Below, piece after piece: positions 7,093 through 15,287 of a stretch of DNA of 64,000 nucleotides. The notes below the pieces were generated by a model. That model was not told where the DNA came from. It did not search any database and was given only the letters and a program-made list of their open reading frames with translations. A program made the position numbers and the translations under genes. Numbering within the stretch: the stretch's first letter is position 1; every line of letters begins with the position of its first letter. The stretch is from Pelagerythrobacter sp041912895 (lineage in GTDB: Bacteria; Pseudomonadota; Alphaproteobacteria; Sphingomonadales; Sphingomonadaceae), in contig NZ_JAYSGI010000004.1 in NCBI RefSeq assembly GCF_041912895.1, forward strand, positions 62,001-126,000, given 5' to 3'.

Positions 7093-7418
7093 CCGGCGCG
7101 ATCTCCCTCGCAGGCGCGAACGCGGGCCAGGCGATCGTCTCGGCCGACGCGCCGGGCGGCAGCGATCGCGAACGACTGGCCGAAGCGGCCCGCCAGTTCG
7201 AGGCGATCTTCGTGCGCCAGATGCTCGCCGCCGCGCGCAAGACCGATTTCGGCGGCGACGAGCTGTTCGGCAGCAGCGGCGCGGACACCTTCCGCGAGAT
7301 GCAGGACGCGCGCTTCGCCGAGCTCGCTTCGGGCACCGGCGCCTTCGGCATGGCCGAAAGCATCGAAGCGCAGCTCGCGCGTCATATAGATGGCACCGGC
7401 ACGAGCGGAGCGAACTGA
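7089..7418 (+). CDS. flgJ: FlgJ-like rod-binding protein (no muramidase domain)
   Basis: The 109-residue protein carries the FlgJ rod-capping N-terminal domain: AARQFEAIFVRQMLAAARKT (residues about 32-51) followed by the FREMQDARFAELAS helix. FlgJ of enterics has a second C-terminal peptidoglycan hydrolase domain of about 150 residues. None is present here, so another enzyme must open the wall for the rod. It is ATGA-coupled to flgI and followed by flgK, the normal place of flgJ. Confidence 0.88.
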   Translation: MTGAISLAGANAGQAIVSADAPGGSDRERLAEAARQFEAIFVRQMLAAARKTDFGGDELFGSSGADTFREMQDARFAELASGTGAFGMAESIEAQLARHIDGTGTSGAN

Positions 7419-7420
7419 CG

Positions 7421-8749
7421 ATGGCATCCGACCTCCTCTCGATTGCCGCCAGCGGTGCGCGCGCGGCGCGGGCCGCGCTCGACGTGACCGCGCAGAACAT
7501 CGCCAACGCCTCGAGCGACGGCTACGTCCGGCGCAGCGCGCGGATGGAGGAAGTCTCCGCCGCCGGGGGGCAGGGCCGCGTGGGCGACCTGTCGCTTTCG
7601 GGCGTGCGGGTTTCGGGCATCGACCGCAACGCCGACATGTTCCGCCAAGCCGAGGTGCGCCGGACCGGCAGCGACCTCGCGCGCGCCGACACGGAGCTGC
7701 GCGGGCTGGAGAACATCGAGGCCTCGGTCGAGCAGTCGGGCGTCTATGGCGCGATCGTCGAGCTCGAAGGCGCGTTGCAGCAGCTCTCGACCAATCCGAC
7801 CGATCCCTCGCTGCGCGCCGCCGTGCTCGCGGGCGCCGATACGCTCGCGCGCAAGTTCAACATCGCGGTGGATACGCTCGATGCGGCGGGCGAGGGCCTG
7901 CGCTTCGATGCCGCCGCGCGGGTCGACGAGGCCAACGTGATCGGCGGCGAGCTGGCGCGGGTGAACATCCGTCTGGCGCGCGCCGGGGCTGGCAGCAGCG
8001 ACCGCGCCTCGCTGCTCGACCAGCGCGACGCGCTGCTCGAACGGATGAGCGGCATCACCGACATCAAGACCACCTTCGCGGCGGACGGTTCGGTCACGGT
8101 TTCCCCTGGCGGCGCGACGATGGTGGCGGGCGGCGAGCACACGCCGCTGTCGATGTCCACCGAAGCCGACGGCACGATCGCCTTCGCGGTCGGCGGCGCG
8201 GCGGTCCAGCCGGCCGGCGGTTCGCTCGCGGGTGCCGGGCTGGCGCTGCAGGCGGGCGCCGACGCGCGCGCGCGGCTCGACACGATCGCCGATTCGATTT
8301 CCGGCGCGGTGAACGCGGTGCAGGCCTCGGGCGTCGCGCTCGACGGCACGCCGGGCCAGCCGATCTTCTCCGGCGCGGGCGCGGCGGGCATCCGCGTGAC
8401 GATGACCGACAGCGCGGGGCTGGCGACGGCTCCGGCAGGCGCACCCGCGGGCAGCCTCGACGGCTCGAACCTCGCGGCGCTGCGCCAGGCGCTCGACGAC
8501 AGCGGCGCGGCGAAATCGATGAACGGGCTGCTGTTCGATGTCTCCAGTGCGGTCTCGGGCCGCTCGGTGACGCGCGACGCGCTCGATTCGATCGCCGCTT
8601 CGGCGCGCATCTCGCTCGAGGCGCAGGCCGGGGTCGACCTCGACACCGAAGCGGCCAACCTGATGCGCTTCCAGCAGGCGTTCCAGGCCTCGGGCCGGGC
8701 GATGCAGGTCGCCAGCCAGATCTTCGACACCCTGATGAACTTGAGGTGA
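7421..8749 (+). CDS. flgK: FlgK, hook-filament junction protein 1
   Basis: FlgK joins hook and filament. The 442-residue product begins MASDLLSIAASGARAARAAL followed by QNIANASSDGYVRRSARM, the FlgK version of the hook/rod N-terminus. It ends with VDLDTEAANLMRFQQAFQAS and AMQVASQIFDTLMNLR, the conserved C-terminal coiled coil. The middle includes LEGALQQLSTNPTDPSLRAA and LLDQRDALLERMSGI, both typical. Its length is at the short end for FlgK (450-550). It starts 2 nt after flgJ. Confidence 0.94.
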   Translation: MASDLLSIAASGARAARAALDVTAQNIANASSDGYVRRSARMEEVSAAGGQGRVGDLSLSGVRVSGIDRNADMFRQAEVRRTGSDLARADTELRGLENIEASVEQSGVYGAIVELEGALQQLSTNPTDPSLRAAVLAGADTLARKFNIAVDTLDAAGEGLRFDAAARVDEANVIGGELARVNIRLARAGAGSSDRASLLDQRDALLERMSGITDIKTTFAADGSVTVSPGGATMVAGGEHTPLSMSTEADGTIAFAVGGAAVQPAGGSLAGAGLALQAGADARARLDTIADSISGAVNAVQASGVALDGTPGQPIFSGAGAAGIRVTMTDSAGLATAPAGAPAGSLDGSNLAALRQALDDSGAAKSMNGLLFDVSSAVSGRSVTRDALDSIAASARISLEAQAGVDLDTEAANLMRFQQAFQASGRAMQVASQIFDTLMNLR

Positions 8750-8753
8750 TGCC

Positions 8754-9665
8754 GTGACCGTGAACCTCAGCACCGGCGCATTCTACGAGCGCGCGACGCG
8801 CCAGGTTTCGACCCTGCGCGCCCAGGCGGAGACGCTGCAGCAGCAGATCGGCACCGGCGAGCGGCTGTCGCGCTCGTCCGACGATCCGGTCGCCGCCGCG
8901 CGGCTGCGCTCGCTCGCGCGCAGCGAGCGGCTGGCGGAAATCGACCAGCGCAATTCCGACGTGGCGACGAACGACCTCGCGCTGACCGACAACGCGCTCG
9001 GCTCGGTCGCGAACCTCGTCATCCGCGCGCAGGAACTCGCGACCCGCGCCGCGAACGAGACGCTGAGCGGCGAGCAGCGCCTGTCGATCGGCACCGAGAT
9101 CGCCAACTTGCAACAGAGCCTGCTGCTGGTCGCGAACGCGCGCGACAGCGCCGGGCATTCGCTGTTCGGCGGGCAGGCGGCGGGCGCAGCCTACGAACTG
9201 GTCGACGGGGCCTATGCCTACGTCGGCACCGCGGTGAAGGACGGGGTCGATCTGGGCGAGGGGCAGTCGGTCGTACCCGCGCTCACCGGGCCCGAAGTGC
9301 TCTCGCTCGAGGTGGACGGGGTGCAGACCGATCTGTTCGCGGTGCTCGGCAACCTCGCCGCCGCGCTGCAGGGCGAGGGCGACCAGACCGCGGCCAGCCG
9401 CGATGCGCTGGCGGGCCTGTCCGCCGGGCTCGACAAGGTGACCACCGGGCAGACCGTGATTGGTGCGCGGATGGGCTGGGTCGAACTGATGAACGAGCGC
9501 CGGGTGGCCAATTCCGAACTGGTCGCCGACGAACAGCAGGCGATCGGCGGCGCGGACCTCGCGGCGACGATGACCCGGCTGCAGGAAGTGACGACGGTGC
9601 TCGAGGCGAGCCAGGCCAGCTTCGTGCGGCTGGCGAACCTGACGCTGTTCGACATGCTGCGCTGA
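8754..9665 (+). CDS. flgL: FlgL, hook-filament junction protein 3
   Basis: FlgL is the second junction protein and belongs to the flagellin family. The 303-residue product has the N-terminal flagellin-type coiled coil (YERATRQVSTLRAQAETLQQ then IGTGERLSRSSDDPVAAARL). A C-terminal helix follows, with ATMTRLQEVTTVLEASQASF and VRLANLTLFDML. The start codon is GTG at 8754, 4 nt after the flgK stop. Length matches the family (about 300-320). Confidence 0.93.
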   Translation: MTVNLSTGAFYERATRQVSTLRAQAETLQQQIGTGERLSRSSDDPVAAARLRSLARSERLAEIDQRNSDVATNDLALTDNALGSVANLVIRAQELATRAANETLSGEQRLSIGTEIANLQQSLLLVANARDSAGHSLFGGQAAGAAYELVDGAYAYVGTAVKDGVDLGEGQSVVPALTGPEVLSLEVDGVQTDLFAVLGNLAAALQGEGDQTAASRDALAGLSAGLDKVTTGQTVIGARMGWVELMNERRVANSELVADEQQAIGGADLAATMTRLQEVTTVLEASQASFVRLANLTLFDMLR

Positions 9666-9693
9666 CAACGAAAAACACAAGGGTTACGAAGAC

Positions 9694-10557
9694 ATGTACG
9701 CTGCGATCGGTATCGTCGTCCTGCTCGTCATGGTGTTCGGCGGCTTCGCCCTCACCGGCGGCGCGCTCGGCCCCGTGATGGAGGCCGTGCCGCACGAGAT
9801 GATGATCATCGGCGGCGCCGCGATCGGCGCGCTGATCGCGGGCAACTCGCTGCACGAGCTGAAGGCGATCGGCGGCTCGTTCAAGAAGATCTTCAAGGGG
9901 CCGCGCCACTCGCGGCAGGACCATATCGACGCGATCGCGCTGACCACCCGGCTGATGAAGCTGATGCGCACCGAAGGGCCGGTGGCGCTGGAAAGCCATG
10001 TCGAGAAGCCGGAGGATTCGGAGATCTTCGCGGCCTATCCCAACCTGCTCGCCAACAAGCCGCTGATCGCGCTGGTGTGCGACACGCTGACGCTGCTGGT
10101 GGTGTCGTCCGGCACGCTGGAAACCCACGCGGTGGAAGACGTGATGGACAACGCCATGAAGACGCATTTCCACGAGCTGCGCGAGCCGCAGCACGCGCTG
10201 CAGTCGCTGGCCGACGCGCTGCCCGCGCTGGGCATCGTGGCCGCCGTGCTCGGCGTGGTGAAGACGATGGGCTCGATCGACCAGCCGCCCGCGATCCTGG
10301 GCGGAATGATCGGTTCGGCGCTGGTCGGCACCTTCCTCGGCGTGCTGCTCGCCTACGGCATCGTCGGCCCGCTGGCCTCGCGGCTCAAGCAGATCGTCGA
10401 CCAGGACGAGCAGATTTTCCACGCGGTGAAGCAGGTCATCATCGCTTCGCTCAACGGCTATCCGCAGCCGCTGGTGGTCGAAAGCGCGCGTTCGGGCCTC
10501 GGCCACGCGTTCCGCCCGGGCCTGTCGGAACTGCTCGACAGCCTGCGGGGCAGGTGA
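9694..10557 (+). CDS. motA: MotA, flagellar motor stator protein
   Basis: MotA is the membrane part of the proton-driven stator that turns the rotor. The 287-residue product has four predicted helices: two near the N-terminus (residues about 2-24 and 30-50) and two in the C-terminal half (about 165-215). The long cytoplasmic loop and the QSLADALPALGIVAAVLGVV and IVGPLASRLKQIV segments are typical of MotA of the longer type. It is followed 2 nt later by motB. It has moved into the hook operon behind flgL, which suggests co-expression with late flagellar genes. Confidence 0.94.
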   Translation: MYAAIGIVVLLVMVFGGFALTGGALGPVMEAVPHEMMIIGGAAIGALIAGNSLHELKAIGGSFKKIFKGPRHSRQDHIDAIALTTRLMKLMRTEGPVALESHVEKPEDSEIFAAYPNLLANKPLIALVCDTLTLLVVSSGTLETHAVEDVMDNAMKTHFHELREPQHALQSLADALPALGIVAAVLGVVKTMGSIDQPPAILGGMIGSALVGTFLGVLLAYGIVGPLASRLKQIVDQDEQIFHAVKQVIIASLNGYPQPLVVESARSGLGHAFRPGLSELLDSLRGR

Positions 10558-10558
10558 G

Positions 10559-11389
10559 ATGGCCAGCCGCGCCGGGCGCAACGATCAGCCGCCGATCATC
10601 GTCAAGAAAGTCACCATCGTCGAGGGCGGGGGACACCACGGCGGCGCATGGAAGGTGGCCTACGCCGACTTCGTGACCGCGATGATGGCGTTCTTCCTGC
10701 TGCTGTGGCTGCTCGGCTCTACCACCGAGGACCAGCGCAAGGGGCTGGCCGACTATTTCACGCCGACGCTGGTCAAGACCCGCGAACAGAGCGCGGGTGC
10801 GAACGGCCTGCTCGGCGGCGCATCGCTGGTCGATCCCGACAACTATCCGCACCGCGCCGGGCAGACCGGCACGCGCACGATCACCGTGCCGCGCGACGCG
10901 CAGGGCGGGCCGAAGGAAAGCATGCGCACCGCGCGCGAGCGGATGCGCGAACGCATGCAGGCGGAACTCGAGGCCAGCCAACGTCTGCGGCGGCTGATGC
11001 AGCAGGTGCGGATGGTCGATACGACCGAAGGCGTGCGGATCGACCTGATCGACGACGCCGACTTCTCGATGTTCGTGCTCGGCACCACGGTGCTGACGAA
11101 CGACGCAGCCGACCTGCTGGGCGCGCTGGCCACTGCGGTCGGGCCCGAGCAGGGCCAGCTGACGCTGCGCGGACACACCGATTCGCTGCCGTGGAAGGAC
11201 GGGGCACAGGCGAACAACTGGTCGCTTTCCGCCGGGCGCGCCGAAGCGACCCGCCAAGCGCTGATGCGCAGCGGGATCGGCGAACGCCGCTTCCGCCGGA
11301 TCGAGGGCGTGGCCGACCGCGAGCCGCTGATCCCGAAGAACCCGCAGGACCCGCGCAACCGGCGCATGTCGATCCTGCTCGCCAAATGA
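10559..11389 (+). CDS. motB: MotB, peptidoglycan-anchored stator protein
   Basis: MotB couples proton flow to MotA and anchors the stator to peptidoglycan. The 276-residue protein has one helix, WKVAYADFVTAMMAFFLLLW, in which Asp37 is the proton-binding residue. A plug-like region and an OmpA-type domain follow (residues about 150-270: LTLRGHTDSLPW, then RAEATRQALMRSGI and PQDPRNRRMSILL). The VKKVTIVEGGGHHGGAWKVA start is typical for alphaproteobacterial and other long-type MotB. It is the last gene of the flg operon. Confidence 0.95.
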   Translation: MASRAGRNDQPPIIVKKVTIVEGGGHHGGAWKVAYADFVTAMMAFFLLLWLLGSTTEDQRKGLADYFTPTLVKTREQSAGANGLLGGASLVDPDNYPHRAGQTGTRTITVPRDAQGGPKESMRTARERMRERMQAELEASQRLRRLMQQVRMVDTTEGVRIDLIDDADFSMFVLGTTVLTNDAADLLGALATAVGPEQGQLTLRGHTDSLPWKDGAQANNWSLSAGRAEATRQALMRSGIGERRFRRIEGVADREPLIPKNPQDPRNRRMSILLAK

Positions 11390-11394
11390 GCCTG

Positions 11395-11625
11395 GCTTCG
11401 CGGGAGCACGGAGAAAAAGAAGAAGGTTTGGTTCACACGAAGACACGAAGGCACGAAGATGCCGCATGTGTCCGCGCCGCAGGCGCATCGATTTCCGGCG
11501 CGGCGCCGGAAAGTTTGAATGCGGCTTCGCCGCAGGAAAAACAACTTCGTGTCTTCGAGCCTTCGTGTGAACCCCTCTTCTCTGCGGTCTCTGCTCCTCC
11601 GCGAGCTCTGCGTGAACCAGACACA
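11395..11625. repeat. Inverted-repeat element rich in cacgaag/ggag units
   Basis: A near-perfect inverted repeat of about 28 bp has its left arm at 11431-11459 (containing TTCACACGAAGACACGAAGG) and its right arm at 11545-11572 (containing CCTTCGTGTGAA). Each arm is itself made of short cacgaag repeats. Further out, purine-rich ggag/cgcagag-like sequence also pairs (about 11400-11425 with 11575-11625). The interior has a perfect hairpin at 11492-11512 (arms TTTCCGGCGC / GCGCCGGAAA). No transposase is present. It looks like a dispersed, non-autonomous repeat lying directly behind motB. Confidence 0.7.
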
Positions 11626-12290
11626 AGAAAGCATCCGGCGGCGAGCCCGGACCGTGACGCCGTGGGAAACTCGGATCGCGCGGCCAATGCGGCATGCCGG
11701 GGGCATGCGCGCGGGTGGGGTCGGGCGGTCGGCTGCTCGTTCGCGAACGACCGCCGGATGCGCACGGCGTGAGGTTCGCCGCATGCAGGTCCGCTGCCCC
11801 GCCGCCGCCGCGGTGAAGGCCCGGTTCGATCCTGTGGGTCGCAGGAACGGCGGGCGAAGGCGGTCAGGACTCGCGAAAAGCCCGCCTTCGCCCCGCGGCT
11901 GATCCGCCGCGCCAGCGCGTGGTGCGCGCCGAACCGCCGAGGCCCCTGCGCTGTGGCAGGCAGACGGGCGATCGTGCCACCACGAATATCCGTTCCCGGC
12001 TTCCGGCGGAAGCGAGCAAGCTTCCGGCTCCTGAGGGGTCGAGAAACACCCGAAACCAATTGCATCGCACGCCAACCGCACCGGCCGCGCCGCTACGCGA
12101 CAGACACATGGCCGATCGCGCAGCGGAGTAGAGACGAAGCGCCGCCGACATGGCGCCCGCCCCGATCCTCGTCGCCTGAGGTGAGGTCCAGCAGGCGGCG
12201 GGGCATATAACCTATATGGTTCGTTTGGTCAAGAGTGTCCGCTGATGCGCGGAAGGAACGGCGAGCTGCCGACCCCGAAGAGCGCGCACG
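11626..12290. other. Gene-poor stretch between motB and flagellin
   Basis: No convincing gene is seen in about 660 bases on either strand. The open frames here have Arg/Ala/Pro-rich translations with no recognisable motif and overlap each other on both strands. The only signals are a leftward promoter-like pair with a palindrome at 12204-12232 and the flagellin terminator at its right end. Confidence 0.55.
12204..12232 (-). promoter_or_regulatory. Candidate leftward housekeeping promoter with palindromic -10
   Basis: On the minus strand TTGACC (12227-12232) and TATATG (12204-12209) are separated by exactly 17 bp. The -10 lies in a palindrome CATATA-ACC-TATATG (12204-12218), and AACC-ATATA-GGTT overlaps it. 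The promoter points away from the flagellin gene into DNA with no clear gene. Only a roughly 37-codon open frame starts near it, so the target is unknown. Confidence 0.35.
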
Positions 12291-12322
12291 AAAAAAGGCC
12301 CGGCGGATCGCTCCGCCGGGCC
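12291..12322 (-). terminator. Intrinsic terminator of flagellin gene
   Basis: On the minus strand an 11-bp GC-rich stem (arms GGCCCGGCGGA and TCCGCCGGGCC, loop of 4) is followed by six T residues (AAAAAA at 12291-12296 on the plus strand). It begins 25 nt after the flagellin stop codon and is a classic rho-independent terminator. Confidence 0.9.
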
Positions 12323-12346
12323 TCGAAAGCCGAATGCTTCGGCGTA

Positions 12347-13411
12347 TCAGCGCAGGAGCGAGAGAACGTTCTGCGCGCTCTGGTTCGCCTGCGACAGCAT
12401 CGCGGTCGAAGCCTGGCTGAGGATCTGTGCCTTGGCGAGCGCGGTCGTTTCGGCCGAATAGTCGGCGTCTTCGATCCGCGAACGCGCGTCGGACAGGTTG
12501 GTCACGTTGCTGGTCAGGTCGTTCACCGCCGATTCGAGGCGGCTCTGCGACGCGCCGAGCGTGGCGCGGACGGTCGAAACGTCCTTCAGCGCGGTGTCGA
12601 GCGTGGCGAGAGCGGCGCTGGCAGTCGCGGCGCTTTCGATCGACAGGCCGTCCGACGTGCCGGCCGCAACGGCGGCATGGGTTTCGGTGCCATCGGCCAG
12701 GTAGATGACGTCGCCGGCCTGGAGCGTGTATTCGTCGCCCTCGGTCGGCGAAGCGCCGCCGATCGTGCCGTTCGTCTCGTCGTCCGCCGTCGCGGTGCGC
12801 GTCTGGCCGACGAAATTGTCGCCCGCCTGCACGGTGTACACGCCGTCGCCGTCCTGCGTCTGAGCGTCGACCGCTTCGGTCGCGCCGCCCACGATCGCCG
12901 CGAAGTCGAGCGCGTCGACCTTGACGGTGACCGAGTCGCCGGACTTCGAGCCGGTCTGGATGTTGAAGCTCTTGGCATCGGCGGCATCGGAGCTGACGGT
13001 GAACAGCTTCTCGCCGTTGAACTCGCTCTTGGTCAGGATGTCGCTGATCTGCGCGGTCAGCTCGGTGACTTCCGCCTGAAGGTTCGTGCGGTCGTCGTTC
13101 GAGTAGGTGCCGCTGGCGCTCTGCACGGCCAGTTCGCGGACGCGCTGAAGCATGTTGGTGACTTCGTTGAGCGACCCTTCGGCCGTCTGCGCCAGCGCGA
13201 TGCCGTCGTTGGCGTTGCGGATGCCCTGGCTCATGCCACGGATCTGCGACGTCATCGAGGTCGAGATGGCGAGGCCGGCGGCGTCGTCCTTCGCGCTGTT
13301 GATGCGCTTGCCGGTGGACAGGCGCTCCATGGCGGTGCCGAGCGCCTTGTTGGCGGCGGCCGAGGCGTTCGACGCCTTGATCGCATTGATGTTGCTGTTG
13401 ATAACGGACAT
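12347..13411 (-). CDS. fliC: Flagellin
   Basis: This is the filament subunit, exported through the flagellar channel. The 354-residue product has the conserved flagellin N-terminal coiled coil (MSVINSNINAIKASNASAAA, then MERLSTGKRINSAKDDAAGL and IRNANDGIALAQTAEGSLNE). The C-terminal coiled coil has ARSRIEDADYSAETTALAKA and ends QSAQNVLSLLR. The variable middle (residues about 150-260) contains two similar blocks, VYTVQAGDNFVG and EYTLQAGDVIYL, suggesting an internal duplication. A GGGAG ribosome site lies about 8 nt before the ATG. A strong terminator follows. It is monocistronic and points opposite to the flanking flagellar operons. No second flagellin gene is present in the window. Confidence 0.97.
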   Translation of the reverse strand: MSVINSNINAIKASNASAAANKALGTAMERLSTGKRINSAKDDAAGLAISTSMTSQIRGMSQGIRNANDGIALAQTAEGSLNEVTNMLQRVRELAVQSASGTYSNDDRTNLQAEVTELTAQISDILTKSEFNGEKLFTVSSDAADAKSFNIQTGSKSGDSVTVKVDALDFAAIVGGATEAVDAQTQDGDGVYTVQAGDNFVGQTRTATADDETNGTIGGASPTEGDEYTLQAGDVIYLADGTETHAAVAAGTSDGLSIESAATASAALATLDTALKDVSTVRATLGASQSRLESAVNDLTSNVTNLSDARSRIEDADYSAETTALAKAQILSQASTAMLSQANQSAQNVLSLLR

Positions 13412-13530
13412 TGTTCAAACTCCCACAATGGTCTTCGAAGGCTGCCCCGAGACCCCGTCATGGGTGGCAGCTTCGACCCAGACCGGCGCCGCCCGGCGGA
13501 TTTTTAGAGGGGCTCGACAAAAATCGTTGC

Positions 13531-13549
13531 CTAAGTATTTCTACTTAAG
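13531..13549. promoter_or_regulatory. AT-rich inverted repeat between fliC and the sigma-54 activator gene
   Basis: AAGTA (13533-13537) and TACTT (13542-13546) form an inverted repeat around a 4-nt centre, extended imperfectly to CTAAGTA/TACTTAAG. It lies about 120 bp upstream of fliC and about 95 bp upstream of the activator gene, inside the only AT-rich part of this GC-rich intergenic region. It may be an operator for either gene. No clear sigma-54 or other flagellar promoter could be fixed for fliC. Confidence 0.35.
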
Positions 13550-13641
13550 TGGCCTTCACCGTTAACCATTAAGTCGATCTTGCCCTTACCCCCGCCATTA
13601 CAGCTCCCGGACGGAACATAGTTAATCAGCAGGGGGCTGAT

Positions 13642-14907
13642 ATGGGATCGATCGAGCGGACCGCAGGGTTCGAAAAGGTTCATGCGCCGCTGGCGGGCAA
13701 GTTCGCGGGGATCGCATCCTCGCTGTTCCCTTCGCAGGCCGTACACCTCGCCGATCATGCCGAAGGGGGGCTGCGCGGCGTGCCCGGCGCGATCGCGCTG
13801 GCCCGCGCCGATGCGCCCGCGATCGAACGCATGGGCACCGGCGCGCGGCTGACATATGCCGATCCGGTATCCGAAGCGACCTTCGGCGCGCTCGTGGCGC
13901 TGGCCGCGGCGAGCGGCGGACCGGTCGCGGCCGACCCGGAATCGATTTCAGTGCTCGCGCTCGCCGACCGCCTCGCACAGACCGACATCCCGGTGCTCAT
14001 CAACGGGCCGACCGGCACGGGCAAGGAAGTGCTCTCGCAGTTCATCCACAATCGCAGCGCGCGGGGCGGCAAGCCGTTCGTCGCGGTCAACTGCGCGGCG
14101 ATCCCCGAAACGATGCTGGAAGCTCTGCTGTTCGGCCACCAGAAGGGCGCCTTCACCGGCGCCAATGCTGCGGGTGAAGGCTTCTTCCGCGCGGCCGAGG
14201 GCGGCACGCTGCTGCTCGACGAGATCGCCGAGATGCCGCTGTCGCTCCAGGCCAAGCTGCTGCGCGCGCTGCAGGAAAGCGAAGTGGTGCCGGTGGGCGC
14301 GACCACGCCGGTCAAGGTCGACGTGCGGATAATCGCCTGCGCCAACCGCGACCTGCCGCTGGAGGTCGAGGAAGGCCGCTTCCGCGCCGACCTGTTCTAT
14401 CGCCTCAACGTCTTTCCCATGACGCTGTCGGCGCTGCGCGAGCGGCCGACCGACATCGTTCCGCTCGCTTTCGCGATGCTGCTGCGCCACACCCAGCCCG
14501 GCGCGCAGGTGCCGTGGCTCAGCGACGGTGCGATCGCCATGCTCAAGCAGCATGGCTGGCCGGGCAATATCCGCGAGCTGGAAAACGTCATGCGCCGCGC
14601 GCTGGTGCTGGCGACGGGCGAGGCAGCAATCGGCACCGCGCACATCGTGTTCGACCGCCCCGCGCGGCTGGTCGAACGGGCGAGCGAGCCTGCGCCTGTC
14701 GCCGAAATCGAAGAACCCGCCGCGACCGGAGCCAACCTGGCGAAAGTGGTGCTGCTTTCCGAAGCGCGCGCGATCATGGACACGCTCGACGCCTGTGGCG
14801 GCAAGCGCGCCGAGGCCGCGCGTCAGCTCGGCATTTCGGAGCGCACGCTGCGCTACCGTCTCGCTTCGTTCCGTGAGGCCGGGCTGGCCGTCGGAGGCCG
14901 GCGATGA
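13642..14907 (+). CDS. Sigma-54-dependent flagellar activator (FlbD/FleQ-like)
   Basis: This 421-residue enhancer-binding protein should activate sigma-54 promoters of flagellar genes. Its AAA+ core (residues about 108-340) has Walker A GPTGTGKE, the sigma-54 contact loop GAFTGA, Walker B GGTLLLDEI and the arginine-finger region RADLFYRLNVFP. A Fis-type helix-turn-helix ends the protein (KRAEAARQLGISERTLRYRL). The N-terminal about 105 residues do not look like a normal receiver: no phospho-acceptor Asp motif or KP pair is visible. Phosphorylation control is therefore unlikely or atypical. A GGGGG ribosome site precedes the ATG. It overlaps fliE by ATGA, so regulator and basal-body genes are co-translated. 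FlbD of Caulobacter is the closest functional model. Confidence 0.88.
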   Translation: MGSIERTAGFEKVHAPLAGKFAGIASSLFPSQAVHLADHAEGGLRGVPGAIALARADAPAIERMGTGARLTYADPVSEATFGALVALAAASGGPVAADPESISVLALADRLAQTDIPVLINGPTGTGKEVLSQFIHNRSARGGKPFVAVNCAAIPETMLEALLFGHQKGAFTGANAAGEGFFRAAEGGTLLLDEIAEMPLSLQAKLLRALQESEVVPVGATTPVKVDVRIIACANRDLPLEVEEGRFRADLFYRLNVFPMTLSALRERPTDIVPLAFAMLLRHTQPGAQVPWLSDGAIAMLKQHGWPGNIRELENVMRRALVLATGEAAIGTAHIVFDRPARLVERASEPAPVAEIEEPAATGANLAKVVLLSEARAIMDTLDACGGKRAEAARQLGISERTLRYRLASFREAGLAVGGRR

Positions 14908-15284
14908 GCGGGGTCGGTGGAATCGGCGGAATGGGCGGAGCAGGCTCCGTCCAGCAGATCATGGCGCTGCGCCAGCAGATCCTCGAACGCTCGGGCACGC
15001 TGCAGGAAATCCACCAGGCGCGCGAAGCGGGCGGCATTCAGGCACCCGCGGCCGAGCCTGCGGGCGGCGGCTTCGCCGAGACGCTCAAGGGCGCGCTCGA
15101 AGGCGTCAATGCCGCGCAGTCGCGCTCGTCGGAACTGGCGGCGGGATACGAGCGCGGCGAGGTGACCGACATCGCGAAGGTCATGCTTGCGCGGCAGGAA
15201 GCCGGCATCGCCTTCGAGGCGACGCTGCAGGTCAGGAACAAGCTGTTGTCCGCGTATCAGGACATCATGCGGATGGGGATTTGA
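14904..15284 (+). CDS. fliE: FliE, MS-ring/rod junction protein
   Basis: FliE links the MS ring to the proximal rod and is the first exported subunit. The 126-residue protein has a Gly-rich N-terminus and then the FliE domain: FAETLKGALEGVNAAQSRSS (residues about 53-72) and the typical ending VMLARQEAGIAFEATLQVRN plus KLLSAYQDIMRMGI. Slightly longer than average (about 105) because of the N-terminal extension. It starts inside the last codons of the activator gene and lies 3 nt before fliF. Confidence 0.94.
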   Translation: MSGVGGIGGMGGAGSVQQIMALRQQILERSGTLQEIHQAREAGGIQAPAAEPAGGGFAETLKGALEGVNAAQSRSSELAAGYERGEVTDIAKVMLARQEAGIAFEATLQVRNKLLSAYQDIMRMGI

Positions 15285-15287
15285 TAG

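Noticed and set aside
11433..12065. 210-codon open frame on the minus strand in the motB-fliC gap
   Set aside because: It reads through the inverted-repeat element and has a composition like frame-shifted GC-rich DNA; no start signal or motif.
13501..13535. Sigma-54-like sequence on the minus strand upstream of fliC (AGGCAACGATTTTTGTC)
   Set aside because: The -24 and -12 parts are one base too far apart and the -12 lacks GC. It is not strong enough to call a promoter.
13551..13561. Shared 11-mer GGCCTTCACCG upstream of fliC and of the LuxR-type gene (28607)
   Set aside because: Only two copies, no palindrome and no consistent distance to a start; likely chance.
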